In this document: positions 1 to 11,370 of the stretch, one piece after another
How positions within the stretch are numbered: the stretch's first letter is position 1
How the letters are laid out: each line of letters opens with the position of its first letter
Program-made: the position numbers and the translations under genes
Origin: Gigaspora rosea
Lineage: Eukaryota; Glomeromycota; Glomeromycetes; Diversisporales; Gigasporaceae
Length of the DNA stretch: 64,000 nt
Reading direction: 5' to 3'
Assembly: GCA_003550325.1 (NCBI GenBank)
Contig: QKWP01002103.1
Span: 18,850 to 82,849, forward strand
Notes under the pieces: generated by a model
Told to the model about the DNA's origin: nothing
The model's input: only the letters and a program-made list of their open reading frames with translations
Databases searched by the model: none

Positions 1-22
1 TTAAAGCAATAAATTAACTTAC

Positions 23-469
23 TTCTTTTGAAAAATCTTTATTGTTTTTCTTAGAACTGGTCAATATCTTAAGTGCGACGGTGCTGGATGGTTCACGCGC
101 TCTCATATATTTTCCATGAAAAAAATTTTTTATGCCCCGCTTAACATCAACTTTTCGTATGCCATCCAACCAGGTTGCTTTGTATACCAAACCAAATCCT
201 CCTTTACCGATTTTTTTAACTTCTGATAATCTATCAAATGGAATCCATTCAATCATATCTTCATAATTAACGGTTCTAAGTTGGAATGTTTTCATGCAAT
301 CGTCAATATTTTTATTTCCACTTGTCCACCTTGTTGCTTTATCAGGGTCACATGATAGACACCATGCAGGTCGAGTGTTATCTTCATTACAATGTGCACA
401 TTTTCCATATTTAGATTTTCTATATAATATATAATTGATTAATTTTGCATCTGCAGTTTTAAATTTCAT
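23..469 (-). CDS. Protein kinase, first exon (partial; runs off the left edge)
   Basis: ATG at 469 opens a 149-codon exon. Residues 24-40 form a CxxC-x9-CxxC zinc ribbon, followed by the 'RWTSGNKNIDD' linker and 'MIEWIPFDR', then the kinase glycine loop IGKGGFGLVYKA (about 87-98) and VALK with the ATP-binding lysine near 134. This order is typical of the expanded TKL-like kinases of Rhizophagus. On the minus strand the exon meets GTAAGT at 22-17, a good 5' splice site, so the frame does not really stop at position 14. The C-lobe (HRD, DFG, APE) must lie left of the window. What is visible has no lesion. Function beyond Ser/Thr/Tyr kinase is unknown. A related but broken kinase lies at 36786-38353. 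Confidence 0.85.
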
Positions 470-494
470 ATCGAATGTAATTATTTTATTTACC

Positions 495-885
495 GACTAA
501 ATTAATACGAATGAAATGAATTGCACGTAATGGTAAATAAGTAATTATGAATATGAACTTGTTTTGTGAACTTGTTTTGCTATTTCTATGTAGTAAAATT
601 ATTAAATGTTCTTTATACTCACGAGCTGAATGAAATGATTAATGCGAATGAAATGAATTGTACGTAATGGTAAATAAGCAATTATGAACTTGTTTTGTGA
701 ACTTGTTTGCTATTTTTATGTAGTAAAATTATTAAATGTTCTTTATACTCACAAACTAAATAATGCGAATGAAATGAATTGTGCGTAATGGTAAATAAGT
801 AATTATGATCTTGTTTTGTGTTCTGTTTTGCTATTTTTATCTAGTAAAATTATTAAATGTTCTTTATACATACGGGCTAAAATGC
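495..885. repeat. Three-copy tandem repeat, period about 121-137 bp
   Basis: The block beginning 'cgaatgaaatgaattg' recurs at 508, 645 and 766, each time followed by 'gtaatggtaaataag', 'tagtaaaattattaaatg' and 'ttctttatactcac'. Unit spacing is 137 then 121 bp. It lies between the kinase start (469) and the Sel1 exon (1027), so it sits in the upstream region of the kinase and may also be in the intron or 3' region of the Sel1 gene. No coding potential is seen. Confidence 0.85.
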
Positions 886-1026
886 ACAATAAATATTTAT
901 GAGCTTAAATTATTGATAAATAGATCCAATAAATAAATGCTTTTTATGCTTACTCCCTAATCATTGAAATCGTGTAAAAAAACTTAATATGAATAAACTA
1001 TGAACATCATAAAAAATAAAATTAAC

Positions 1027-1428
1027 TCACTTTTGAAGCCATGCCTTCCATTTATCATTATTTTTTTCCACGCCAATTCCGTAATAATAACACCAAGCAG
1101 TTTTCCAAATTCCCATTGAATTACCTTCCTCAGCAGACTTCATATAATATGTAAACGCTTTATGCTTATCGATTTCAACTCCAATTCCTAAATAATAACA
1201 ATATCCAACTTGGTACATTCCGTTAGAATTATTCATGTCTGCCGATTTTTGGTAATATGTGAATGCCTTGTTTTCATCCTTCTCAACTTCTATTCCATGT
1301 TCGTAACAATAACCGAGCAAATAATTTCCGTTTGGTTCGCTTGTTGTATTTGTAAATTTTTGACTGCTGTCAAAATTTAGTTGATTATTAAAAGCATCGA
1401 TAATTTGTGGGATTTCTTCGTTTGCCAT
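1027..1428 (-). CDS. Sel1-repeat (SLR) protein
   Basis: ATG at 1428 gives 133 residues. Three Sel1 units are visible: from about residue 34 (GNYLLGYCYEHGIEVEKD), 70 (GMYQVGYCYYLGIGVEID) and 106 (a weaker one with AWCYYYGIGVEKN). The spacing of 36 residues and the A/G-x-x-Y pattern are diagnostic of the alpha-solenoid SLR family, which acts as a protein-protein scaffold. The frame ends with TGA, but that TGA lies inside GTGAGT, a plausible 5' splice site, so a downstream exon may exist and the true protein may be longer. In these fungi such repeats often accompany TKL kinases, and here the gene is codirectional with and upstream of the kinase exon. No signal peptide. Confidence 0.75.
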   Translation of the reverse strand: MANEEIPQIIDAFNNQLNFDSSQKFTNTTSEPNGNYLLGYCYEHGIEVEKDENKAFTYYQKSADMNNSNGMYQVGYCYYLGIGVEIDKHKAFTYYMKSAEEGNSMGIWKTAWCYYYGIGVEKNNDKWKAWLQK

Positions 1429-1429
1429 T

Positions 1430-2230
1430 TGGATTTAAAAAATGTTTGGGATGTTACGATTTACCGATACTGTTTATTTTATTTACTTGGTTATACAACT
1501 TATCCTAATTTATACCGGCCGGTGCTGCAGTTCTGCACAGAATTCAGCCTACATGCATTGTGCATAGATTGACACTTTTGCAGTAACGTGACGTGCGCAT
1601 GGGAATTAACCAATTGGAGAACTTAAATGTTGATCATCCCGACATCAAAACAGAGAAAAGAGCGAAAATACTCGAAAACTAGTGTTTAAATCGACCTTGA
1701 AAACCACATAAAAATGTCCGGAACACGAATTTACATATAGATAAAAAAAAAAAAAAAATTTTTTTTAAAAAAAGATTTATTCCCAAAATTTATCAAATTA
1801 AAACATTTGATTTATTACCTAATAATAAAAAAAAAACCAAAAAATCTTGTATTTCAAACTTCAGAAACTATCTAAAAATTGGTATGTTTTTTTCAGGTTG
1901 GCGCACGATACATATTGATATTCAATATTGTGTTACAATATAAACAGTTACCCCCAATTGTTCAAATATGAAAAAAAGAAAAAAATAGCGTAATAACTAC
2001 ACAGTAATACTTAGTTTTCCTCACCTCTTGACTAGAATTGATTAATTTTCGTATCATTAGATTTTTCTCAATAAGATGAATCGAATGGTACTTAAATTGT
2101 TTGATTTGGATCAGTGAACCGCAAGATATCATCAAAAAACATAAGTGCGCCACAATACTCTGCGCCAGAATATCATAAGTAGAGTCGCAGACATTAGAAC
2201 ATCAATTAACAAAAGGCAGGGGTGTAGAGT
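1430..2230. other. AT-rich spacer without a recognisable gene
   Basis: Contains a poly(A)/poly(T) hairpin-like block near 1740-1775 and only short frames with no family signal. The frame at 1962-2153 on minus has neither motif nor plausible composition. Upstream control of the Sel1 gene would lie at its left end. Confidence 0.5.
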
Positions 2231-2296
2231 GACGTATTGACGTCACTACCTCAATTTTATATGACGTAAGAGTGACGTAGTGACGTCACTACCTCA
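2231..2296. promoter_or_regulatory. Duplicated block with two perfect TGACGTCA palindromes
   Basis: TGACGTCA, the canonical CRE/ATF-CREB bZIP site, occurs at 2238-2245 and 2281-2288, each followed by 'CTACCTCA' and preceded by 'GACGTA'. The two copies are 43 bp apart and separated by a further 'TGACGTAA'. In DNA this AT-rich the cluster is unlikely by chance. Whether it regulates anything is inference; no gene starts immediately beside it. Confidence 0.4.
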
Positions 2297-2324
2297 GACC
2301 TTTCAAATGTTTGCAGCTATAATC

Positions 2325-2982
2325 ATTCTAACACAAATAACATAATATTAACCAATCCACATACAATACAATACTCTATATTACGACAGTGAGTAAGTAA
2401 TACGGAATAAGAAAATTTTTAAATCAGAAATGGAGTATATAGCAAATATGTAGTGTATAATTGACAAAGCATGTATAGTAGGAATTAAGATGGTATGTAT
2501 AGTTTGTAAAAGAAATTCTTTAAAAGATTTTATCTATAATCTATACCAACCCTAACCATGAAAAAGGACAATATTAGCGCTCACCCTAACCCTAACTATT
2601 AAAAGGGGATTACTTATAAAAGATAAAATTTATAAGTAGTGCTAACCATCGTAAATTTTTTTTGCTTATATCTATACATACATTACTTAGATACGGGTTT
2701 ATACAAGGCATATTTCTGTAATACCCCAGAAATGTCGATTATATTCCAACACAAATAACATAACATTAACCAATCCACATACAATACAACACTCTATATT
2801 ACACTGCAATAGCCTGTGAGTAATACAGAATAAGAAAATTTTTAAATCAAAAATGTCGATTATATTCCAACACAAATAACATAACATTAACCAATCCATA
2901 CAATACTATACTCTATATTACGACAAAGTGTAAGTAATAAGGAATAAGAAAATTTTTAAATCAGAAATGTCGATTATATTCC
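2325..2982. repeat. Minisatellite array a, period about 106-116 bp
   Basis: Units read roughly 'cgattatattccaacacaaa ... taacattaaccaatccacat ... ctctatattacgacag ... taagtaatacggaataag ... atttttaaatcagaaatgt'. Units at about 2325-2430, 2730-2850, 2850-2970, interrupted by 2431-2725, which includes telomere-like CCCTAA near 2550 and 2583. The same family forms arrays at 24058-24523 and 36196-36712. The array abuts the start of R copy 1. Confidence 0.85.
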
Positions 2983-3639
2983 AACTAGCGATGGGAATTT
3001 CTAGTAAAAACTAATTAATGATTTAATAATAATTTCTAAGCCATTAACAAATGAATAATCCAATATGCATAGAAAATTTTTGTAGAAAATGATCCATTCG
3101 ATGGTTATTTAAATTCGCCGATTTTCAAAAAAATCATTGATCACATCACATCAATTAAAATCTGTAGTGGAAAATTCTGTCGCTGACGTATTTCTACAGG
3201 AACTTTATCAGTAGATTTTTTATTGCTACAAAATCATTTTTACATTAGAGTACATAAAAAACAATGGAAAATGATTAATCGCTGATTACATCATTCTGTC
3301 GATATTTTTCTATGCGTTTTGGATAATTCAATTATTATTGCGCTTTGCAAAAAGATGTGACCTCTGCCGATCATGATGCTAGATGAGAATCGGAGATTTA
3401 CCGTAGCAGATTTTTTGTGATCTTAAAAATCTTAAAGAATTCATATCGAATATTTTAATAAACATTGTATTTTCTTTAACATAGTTTTAAAATCATCGTA
3501 TTTTTACTTTTCTTTAACATAGTTTTAATAATCATAGTTTTACTAATCATAGTAATTTTATTTTCTTTCTACATGGTTGTTGCATGCAGTAATGATTTGA
3601 AATGGTATAATTTATTTGCATTATGATAATTATTCAATA

Positions 3640-4625
3640 TTACAAATTGCGAAGCTCCTTTATATTAGTAAAAGTTTGGCAAAAAAAGTGGTACGAATTT
3701 ATAAAAAATGGGGAACTGTAACTAATCCTTGGTGACAAGTACCTGGATGGCAAAAAATGTTTAATCGAATTGACATGAATGTGGGGTGAAAATATTTATT
3801 ACACTTATATTATTTATATTAGCAACTTCTTTAGAACTTATATTAAATAATAGATATTGCGAAATATTATTCAAGAAAATCCAAGTTTATATCTTGATGA
3901 AATCGTTTGCAAAATGGAAGCTCGAACTGGCAAAAATGACCATGTGGCATTCATTAGCTTACTGTGAAATAACACGAAAGAAGGTATTAATTTTATTTAT
4001 ACAAATATACAAGTATAATAATATATTCTTTATTTAACATTTTATTTTAGCTACATAAGGCAGCCAAAGAGCGCAATGAACTACTTCGTAGTGTCTTTAT
4101 GGCACATATTGGATCTCAATATACAAGTGATCAATTAGTGTTTTTAGATGAATCTTATAAGGATGAACGAACTATCAATAGGGGATATGGTTATTCTCAA
4201 ATGAATACAAAAGCTATTATTCTTCGTGGTAAACATTATACAACACCTACTTTAGATGGCATTATAGCTGTTAGTATTTTAGAAAATAGTTATACAAAAA
4301 AAAAAAATTTAAAAAATTCGTAATTACTCAAATGGTATGAATTATATTTATTTTTTTATGCAAATAATAAAAAATAATTTTAATTATTTTTAGCTACCAC
4401 ATTTAATACTTGATAATGCAAGAATACATCATGATGATGGATTACTTAATTTTTAAATGCATTTGGCTTTATTCGCTTGACCTTAACCTGATAGAGTTGG
4501 CATTTTCATCTATAAAAAGCTATTTAAAAAAAATCAATATTTTGTAGAAAGTTGTTCAGATTATAAATATCCATCATGAGTTGCATGTTCTCAAATTACT
4601 CTTCACAGAGCAGGCTATAAGTAGG
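3640..4625 (+). pseudogene. Tc1/IS630-like DDE transposase relic (R copy 1)
   Basis: A helix-turn-helix segment (about 3640-3775) with an in-frame stop is followed by frames encoding LVFLDESYKDERTINRGYGY (4129-4190; first catalytic Asp), then LILDNARIHH (about 4405; second Asp), and a degenerate IE..F region near 4495-4520. An intron-like GGTATTAA...TTTTAG gap lies at about 3983-4050. These are motifs of the DDE_3 superfamily common in fungal Tc1-type elements. At least three stops or frameshifts, and a deletion at the 3' end relative to copy 2, make it inactive. It runs tail to tail with the SAM gene. Confidence 0.75.
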
Positions 4626-4629
4626 TGTT

Positions 4630-7433
4630 TTCTCAACAGATAATGTGTTATTTGATTTACAAAATAAATTGTAGTTTTCAGCATATTCACGAAGAGTTTA
4701 CTGTTCACTAATGGTATCTACACCGCATTTTTTAAAGTCATTGTTTGACAATTTAGAAAGCAATCATAGTAATTTTTTGCTGTTCAAATTTTAATAAAAA
4801 TCCTTGATAATAGTCTTTAGTATCTTCACATTCATCTATATATCTTAAAAAAATCTTTTATAGTAGATTTAATAGTTGGTTGTAATAGTGATCGAATAGG
4901 TAATTGAAAAGGTAATCCATAAATTTGTAGAGAAAAATATGGTATATATGGATTATAAAATGGAGATGAAATATAATATTGCCCTGAATAGATTGACTGT
5001 TGTAAAAAATTTGAATGATGTATCACATTAGAATTTAGTACTTGTAATGGTGCTAAAGGTTAAGATACTTGAAATGATGCTGAAAGTAAAGGTACTTGTA
5101 ATAACATTGAAGATGATAATGCTGAAGATAAAGATAATGTTTTGATAATCATCTTTTTTTTTATTAATGTTTGTATACAATTAATGGATGTGTAGCTGGT
5201 TCAGTTGGTGATGCTATCACCTTACTCTTTATATAAAAAATAAAAAAAATTATAATCTATATCTTTTAAAATTCATTATATAATTTTTTCTTACAATTTC
5301 AGATGCCCAGTTGAAAGCAACATAAATGTAATTTCAATATAATTTTCTTTAGCACTATATTCAAAGAAGATCAGTTATGAATTAGACAATGATTTCTTTA
5401 CAAATATCTAAGATATTTTTTCTATTAATGATTCACTTGGTGACAAATTTGAAGCTTTAGTAATAGAATTATTGTATTTAAAATTTATATTGATATCATT
5501 ATCTAAAGCATTGTTTAGCTCAAGATCCTAAAAACATATAGTATCATATATATAGTTAGTTATTTATATATATACTGTATATACAATAAAATTTTAATAC
5601 ATATACTTACTGTTATACTTTGCTTTGAAGTTGAACCAATAAATGTTATAAAAAAAGCTATATCAATATTTTTAGAAGTATATTTTCAGTAATTAGCTTG
5701 AAATTTTTTAAAATCATAATCATCTACTAATTGAGTACCAGCTTCTATAGCCTTTTTAGATTTAAATATAGTAACTGCCTGGTTTAATTGGGTTCCTTTT
5801 TATTAAAGCTTCAATATTTTAACTACAGATATTTTAGATGTATACCATTTTGCTAAAAGAGTAGTACAATTTTCTAACTTTATAAAATGCTATAATTATA
5901 TTTCATAATTATTATACAGTGGCCTACCATATTATTGTGGACACTTTTCAAAAATTATACAAAGCTAAATATATAAGGTATCAAGCTAAAAATTAAATTA
6001 TATATTCTTTAAATCTATACCTTTTAAATAAAAAAAAAGTTTAAAAAATTTTATGCTACAGTTTTTAAAATAATTAAGTTTAAGTAAATTTTTAAATTTT
6101 TGTATTTGACCAGTTTTCTAAATTTTAATATAGTTTTCATAATAAACAGAATTACTAAATATAGTAATAGATAACCTTAAATTTTTTATTAATAAACTAG
6201 CAATTTTTTTAAATAAAATTTATTTAGTATAACAAAATGCACATATCTTTAAAATTTTATAATTTTTCAAAAAAATTTTAGTTAATTACTATATATAGTA
6301 ATAAATTACTAGATTTGGTAATTGATATAATTTTGAATTAAAAATTGCATTTTTATATTTAGAAATAATAACTACCTTAAATTTTTATAAAATTTTAAAA
6401 AATTTTGGGATTATATGTAATTTGTTATACTAAATAATTTTTGCTTATTTTTGAAGTTCAATTAGCTTAATAAAAAATTAATTTTTACTATGCAGTTATT
6501 TTTTTAATTAATTTTGTACAATAATAAAAACTGGTCAAACTTAAAAATCTAAAATTTTACTTAAATTTAAAAACTGTAGCATAAAATTTTTTAAACTTTT
6601 TTTTATTTAAAAAGTATAGATTTAAAGAATTTATGATTTAATTTTTAGCTTAATATCTTATATATTTAGCTCTGGATAAATTTTTAAAAAGTGTTCACAA
6701 TTATATGGTAGGCCACTGTATTTGTTTTAAGTATAACCTTCCTTAGTAAATTTATAATTATCATATTTATTTTGACTATAACCTTTTTCAGTAAACTTAT
6801 AATCATTATATTTGTTTTGACTATAACCTTCTTTAGTAAATTAATAATCATTATCTTCATTTTGACTATAACCTTCCTTACTAAATTTTCACTTATTATT
6901 TTTTTCAAACTCAATAGTATTATTAACTGGAATAGTAAGACCATATGATTCAAGCTCTGAAAAACTATCAGTAGTTATAATAGTATTGTAATTACAGAAT
7001 TTGATTTGCTAGTTTATATAATAAATTGCAACAAACTAGCCAATAACTCATGGGTGCTTAGCAATTAGCTCAACACAGCTATTGCTTTAGATTTTACAAA
7101 ACTTGATATTGCTTTGCATTTGAAGTTAGCCTCAAAAACATACTATTGCACCAAGAATATAATATAAAACTAAAAGCTTCTTTTAAACTTAGTGAATAGT
7201 TGTAAAGTACTATTTTTTAGCAGACATATTCCACTTGTTCTTTTATCCAGTTTGGTTTAAAATGCATATAAACACATATTTAATAGTAGTAGTTCAATTT
7301 TCTTTATGTGGTATATCTGATAAATTGCAATTACACTTTTGATATTGTAAGTCAATTCTATAGTATAGACATTTTTGACAGTTAAAGCATGTTCCTCAAT
7401 AATATTTAGTTTTGTTTCTTGGATGTTAGCCAT
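4630..7433 (-). pseudogene. SAM-domain protein gene relic (R copy 1), split by a MITE
   Basis: Exon-like blocks on minus, from the C-terminus: 4640-4860 has the pattern TIKDFFK ... FLLKFEQQKIT ... LSNNDFKKCGV, matching a sterile alpha motif (SAM) domain, which mediates protein-protein or RNA contacts. 4832-5026 is Pro/Tyr-rich; 5340-5530 reads NALDNDININF...; 5640-5930 reads KSKKAIEAGTQLVDDYDFKK; 6721-6960 encodes about four copies of a 14-residue repeat (KFTKEGYSQNKYDNY). A possible N-terminal part opens at ATG 7433 (MANIQETKLNI). Several stops and frameshifts are present. The MITE at 5917-6718 interrupts it. The family is not otherwise recognised. Confidence 0.55.
5917..6718. mobile_element. 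Non-autonomous Tc1/mariner MITE, 802 bp, long TIRs
   Basis: Ends are CAGTGGCCTACCATATTATT and its inverted match ATATGGTAGGCCACTG, flanked by TA duplications at 5915-5916 and 6719-6720. Inverted similarity runs about 200 bp inward from each end (for example 'ttttatgctacagttttta' near 6050 against its complement near 6570). No coding capacity. The ends match those of the Tc1 element at 8746-10432, so that family's transposase is the likely mobiliser. R copy 2 lacks it at the same place. Confidence 0.9.
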
Positions 7434-7559
7434 TGAAATAATGTATCAAAAATAATTATATATAAAGAGAAAGAGAAAATATATTTATTAAAAAAACTTA
7501 AAGCAATATACTGTATAATAGTTTAATAATAATTAATTGCGTAAGGGCACTGACATTTA

Positions 7560-8087
7560 GGGGGCATCCATAAATAACGTTATATTTGGGGGGTCCCCCA
7601 AAATATAACGATTTTTCACTATGTAGGGGGGTCCCCCCAACATAACACAATTTTTTTATTAAAATTTGTCTAAAACTTGATCCAGTGGTCCAAATTGGAT
7701 GATTTTGGTACTATTCGAATCGTCTCGAGGAGAGGATTCGAATGGTACCAATTTCATTTGATTTGGAGCACTGGGTCACGTTTTATTAACGAAATACTAT
7801 TGGTTATTATGTTTTCTTATAAAATTACTATAAAATCAATAGTATTTCGTTAATAAAACGTGATCCAGTAATCCAAATGAAATAATTTTGATACCATTGG
7901 ATTCGTCTCATAGAGACGAATCGAATGGTACCAAAATCATCCAGATTGGACCACTGGATCATAATATATTCAAGTTTTTGTAAAATTTTATATATAAACA
8001 TACGGATTTTGAAAAATTTTTTTATATAGTAAAGGGGGAGTCCAGCGCTACTATGAGGGGGTACATAACGTTATTTATGGATGCCCC
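7560..8087. mobile_element. Foldback MITE, 528 bp, TSD TTA (PIF/Harbinger-type)
   Basis: TIRs begin GGGGGCATCCATAAATAACG on the left, with GTTATTTATGGATGCCCC on the right, flanked by TTA at 7557-7559 and 8088-8090. The whole element is a long imperfect palindrome; each arm is itself palindromic around 'TCGTCTC...GAGACGA' and contains GATCCAGTGGTCC ... GGTACCATTCGA. A 3-bp TWA duplication with G-rich ends is the rule for PIF/Harbinger MITEs. No ORF. It shares the internal module with the elements at 29654 and 46201. Confidence 0.85.
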
Positions 8088-8290
8088 TTATTAGGTAATA
8101 TTTTTGGGGGGTCAATAAAAATCTTACCTTAGTTAAATTTGATTGGCTAAAATTCTATTTATAGACCTTACCTAGGGATGGGGTAAGCACCTATAGTAAA
8201 TAGATATTAGGTAATAAATGTTAGCACCCTAATTCAATATAATTATTATTATACTGTAGAATTTTTATATTGATCTTAAATTTGATTTTT

Positions 8291-8443
8291 GTCTGAAGGA
8301 CATTACAGTAGAGTCATAGTGACCTGGTTTGTGTGTGTGTCTGCAAATTACGGATTTTGATTGGCTAGATCAGGTATAACGTAAAAAAACAACAATCAAA
8401 ACAATACAACTGATGCCTATTGGCTTATATTGGTCCTTCAGAC
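8291..8443. repeat. Short inverted repeat, possible tiny MITE
   Basis: GTCTGAAGGAC at 8291-8301 is perfectly inverted as GTCCTTCAGAC at 8433-8443. No clear target duplication was found, so this may be chance or a decayed MITE. Confidence 0.35.
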
Positions 8444-8745
8444 CCTAAATGGTTTCCATTTTTCTAGTATATTTAGAATCATAGTGATTCTTAGCTATCA
8501 TCATTAAAAAAATTACCAGATCATATCTTTTTATAAAGCACTATAATTGTTATTAAATTAACTATTTTTTATTAAAAATTAAAAATAAAATAGCTGAGCA
8601 ATACAGCCATGCTAAAACCAGAAACATAAACAATAGTTTTGTAATATTACTTTAAGCATATTATAAAGTTTTCTGTATTTTGCAAAATGATGTAATTTCA
8701 AATTTTAACCTATATTAAACATAATTTAGGCTATTATTTTAAATA

Positions 8746-10432
8746 CAGTTGCCTATCATATTATTGTGGACACTTTTTAAAAATTTATAAATCGGGTTTG
8801 TGTAAGTAAACATAGCACAAAATTTATATCATGTGCTAAGCAGATCACAAAATATAATATATTAAATTTTAGTGTAATTTTATTAGGTTACACAGAAGTT
8901 ATACAAAAAACCATAAATATGGTTTTTTCATTTGACCGAAAATCAAAATTTGAATTTTTTTTTATTTAAATTTTTTTTTTTACAAAAACTAATTATGGTT
9001 TAATGCTTTATAGGTCCCCTCCTGCATTAATACAAGCAACAACCCGATTGGGCATGCTTGTAATAAGCCTATGGTAGTACTCAGGTAGTACATCAATCCA
9101 TGCCTTTTTGACAAGAGCATCCAGCTCTTTCAAATTACCCAGATTTTGGCTTGTAGCACAGAGACCTTTTAACCATGGACCACATGTTTTCTATTGGGTT
9201 AAGATCGGGGCTCTTAGGAGGCCAATTCATCCATCTAATTCGATTTTTTGCCATAAATGCCTTTGCAACGTCTGCAATATGAGGTCTGGCATTGTCTTGC
9301 TGAAAGATGGGACGACCACGATCATTACTTGATGGAAATTTTTTTAAGCCGGGAATAACGTACCCACGAAGAATTTTAACGTAAGAATTACCAGTAACTG
9401 AGGATTTAAGTGCAACAATAGGCCCAAGCCCATACCAGAAGAAGCAGCCCCAATACATGCGACCTTTGCTACGATCTACGGTTCTACTTAAGCAATCCAA
9501 ATCCCTTTTTTTTTATGAGACTCACACCAAACAAGACCACGAAAGCCCTGAAAGAGATGACACATGGTTTCATCTGACCACAATACACGTTTGAAGTGCT
9601 GGACAGTCCAATTTTTATGTGCATTAGCCCAGTCAAGCCTTTTTTGTCTGTTTTCTTCAGAAATCAACGGTTTCTGAGTGGCAACACATGATTTCAATTT
9701 TTTACTGTGCAAAGCATGATGCACGTTACTTTTAAAAATTTTTTTTTGCTTATTTTGGTAGTTAAAAAGGTTAGTAATTTGGGTAAGATTGAGACGTCGA
9801 TTGCCATCAGTTACTAAGTTTTTTAGGTTTTCATGGTCAGTAAATGAAAGAAGCCTAGGACGTCCAGGTTTTTTTTTTTTTGCCTTTGCTCCTACTTGAC
9901 GATACTTTTGAATAATATTTTGTACAATGGATTTGCTGCACCCGACAGCTATTGCAATAGTATGAACTGAATCACCTCGTTGGTGGCCATAAATTATTGC
10001 GCCCCTTTGGTCTTCTGTTAAGTCTTTATGACTACCCATTGTTTTGTGAGAAAAAAAAGGTTACATATTATTTATATCGATCTGTCATACAAACCTGCCT
10101 TTTTTTATTTCACAATATTGGCACGATGTCATTCTACATATGGGCGAAATTTTAAGTTAATCCAAAACGAGTATAATCTTTAGTAAATCTTTAGTAAAAG
10201 CAAAAAAATCCAGAAAAATCCAAAAAAATCGATTTTCGGTCAAATCCAAAAATGGAAGTTCATCGAATTTCCTGCATAACTTCTGCATGACCTAATGAAA
10301 TCGTGTGAAATTTTAGTATGTTGCGCCTTAAGAACTGCTTAAACCATAATATAAATTTTGCGCTATGTTTACTTACCCGAACTCGATTTATAAATTTTTA
10401 AAAAGTGTCTACAATAATATAGTAGGACACTG
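8746..10432 (-). mobile_element. Tc1/mariner transposon, 1687 bp
   Basis: TIRs of at least 85 bp start CAGTTGCCTATCATATTATT (left) and, on the complement of the right end, CAGTGTCCTACTATATTATT, and run through 'GTAAGTAAACATAGC'. TA duplications at 8744-8745 and 10433-10434. It holds a single transposase gene on minus (9008-10039), broken by frameshifts. The same family supplies the MITE at 5917 and the deletion derivative at about 38580-39480. Confidence 0.95.
9008..10039 (-). pseudogene. Tc1-type DD34E transposase, frameshifted
   Basis: ATG at 10039 starts an N-terminal paired-type HTH (EDQRGAIIYGHQRGDSVHTI..) followed by GRPR, then VLWSDET (first Asp), FQQDNARPH (second Asp) and PDLNPIENMW (Glu). 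There are 34 residues between the second Asp and the Glu, the Tc1 signature. The reading frame shifts at a run of nine T (9506-9514; A on the coding strand) and again near 9140, after which the C-terminus (KAWIDVLPEYYHRLITSMPN) continues to a TAA at 9010-9008. Without the two shifts the length would be about 344 residues, normal for Tc1. Both shifts are single-base, one in a homopolymer, so the loss is recent or one is a sequencing error. Confidence 0.9.
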
Positions 10433-10434
10433 TA

Positions 10435-11070
10435 ATATTATTATGCAACAATACAGTAATCAGATGTAACAATTAAATAATTTAGAAAAAAGCAAATAAA
10501 TTATTATATATGCTATTACTAAATAAAAGAGCATTATATTTAGAAGTGGCAAAGGTTATAACTGGTCATAACTAGTCAAAATTATAATCAAAACTAGTTA
10601 GAAGTTTCTAATATTGTTAGTCAAAATACCCTATTTTATCAAATATTTAGATAATGTTGTATTGAAATATATTTTGATATGATATTATTTTTTGCCAAAA
10701 TATCAAAATTCTTAATTTGCCAAAATGACTAAATAGTTGACTAAATAAATATTATATAACTAAATGCCTAAATTAGTAGTAAATAAAATATTTAAATTTA
10801 TTATCTCTAATATTCCAATGTTGCAATATAAATTAAATAACTATACAATGTAGTTATACTAAAAACCAAGAATATGAAATATATAAATAATAGAGATTTT
10901 TGAATTTGAAATCCTATATATTTAATTCTTATCATTTTATATATTCAATATTTATATAATTAAACCTTTTTAATAGGGGCAAGAACCATTTTTGAATCAA
11001 ATCTATATTAAAGCAGATAAAATCCACAAAATAAACAAGATACTTGCTAATAATATTAGATATGTTTATA
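10435..11070. other. AT-rich spacer, nothing recognised
   Basis: No frame of useful length, no repeat shared with other parts of the window that I can see. Confidence 0.5.
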
Positions 11071-11370
11071 TAGGGCCTTTGCAATAAAAAAAAAAAGCCA
11101 ATACTGCCCAAAAATAAAAATTAGGTTTTTATTATATTTAGATAAATTTTGACACATGCTACATTTTTCAATTATAAGTGGAGATTGATTTGTATAATAA
11201 AAAATTAAGATATTTAAAAAAAATTTCTTATTTCATGGGATTACCTAATATAATGAACTAATCAAATTACGAAAATTTTGATTAACCCAGATCATTCTGA
11301 ACAAAACAAACATGATTTTCTCAAAATTATATATAAACCAGTATTGGCCCTTTTTACTGCAAAGGCACTA
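11071..11370. mobile_element. Small MITE, about 300 bp, TSD TA or TATA
   Basis: Left end TAGGGCCTTTGCAATAAAAA...GCCAATACTG is inverted at the right as CAGTATTGGCCCTTTTTACTGCAAAGGCACTA. Flanks are TATA on both sides, so TA or TATA is duplicated. No ORF. Confidence 0.75.

Larger units (their letters stand above)
2983..7433. mobile_element. R unit, copy 1 (DDE transposase plus SAM-domain gene)
   Basis: Sequence from 'ctagcgatgggaatttctag' onward is colinear with 24524-34156 (R copy 2), apart from insertions unique to each copy. Copy 1 contains a Tc1-type MITE (5917-6718), while copy 2 has five other insertions. Without insertions both are about 3.2-3.7 kb. Two gene relics converge inside: a transposase on plus (3640-4625) and a SAM-domain gene on minus (4630-7433). 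I could not identify terminal inverted repeats, so the exact ends and the type of unit (transposon with cargo, or segmental duplication) are unresolved. Confidence 0.7.

Noticed and set aside
1898..2151. Possible TIR pair GGCGCAC / GTGCGCC
   Set aside because: Only seven bases match and no target duplication is visible.
6684..6953. Lys/Ile-rich frame (KVIVKTNIMIISLL)
   Set aside because: Wrong frame of the 42-bp coding repeats of the SAM gene; the adjacent frame gives the regular KEGYSQNKYDNY repeat.
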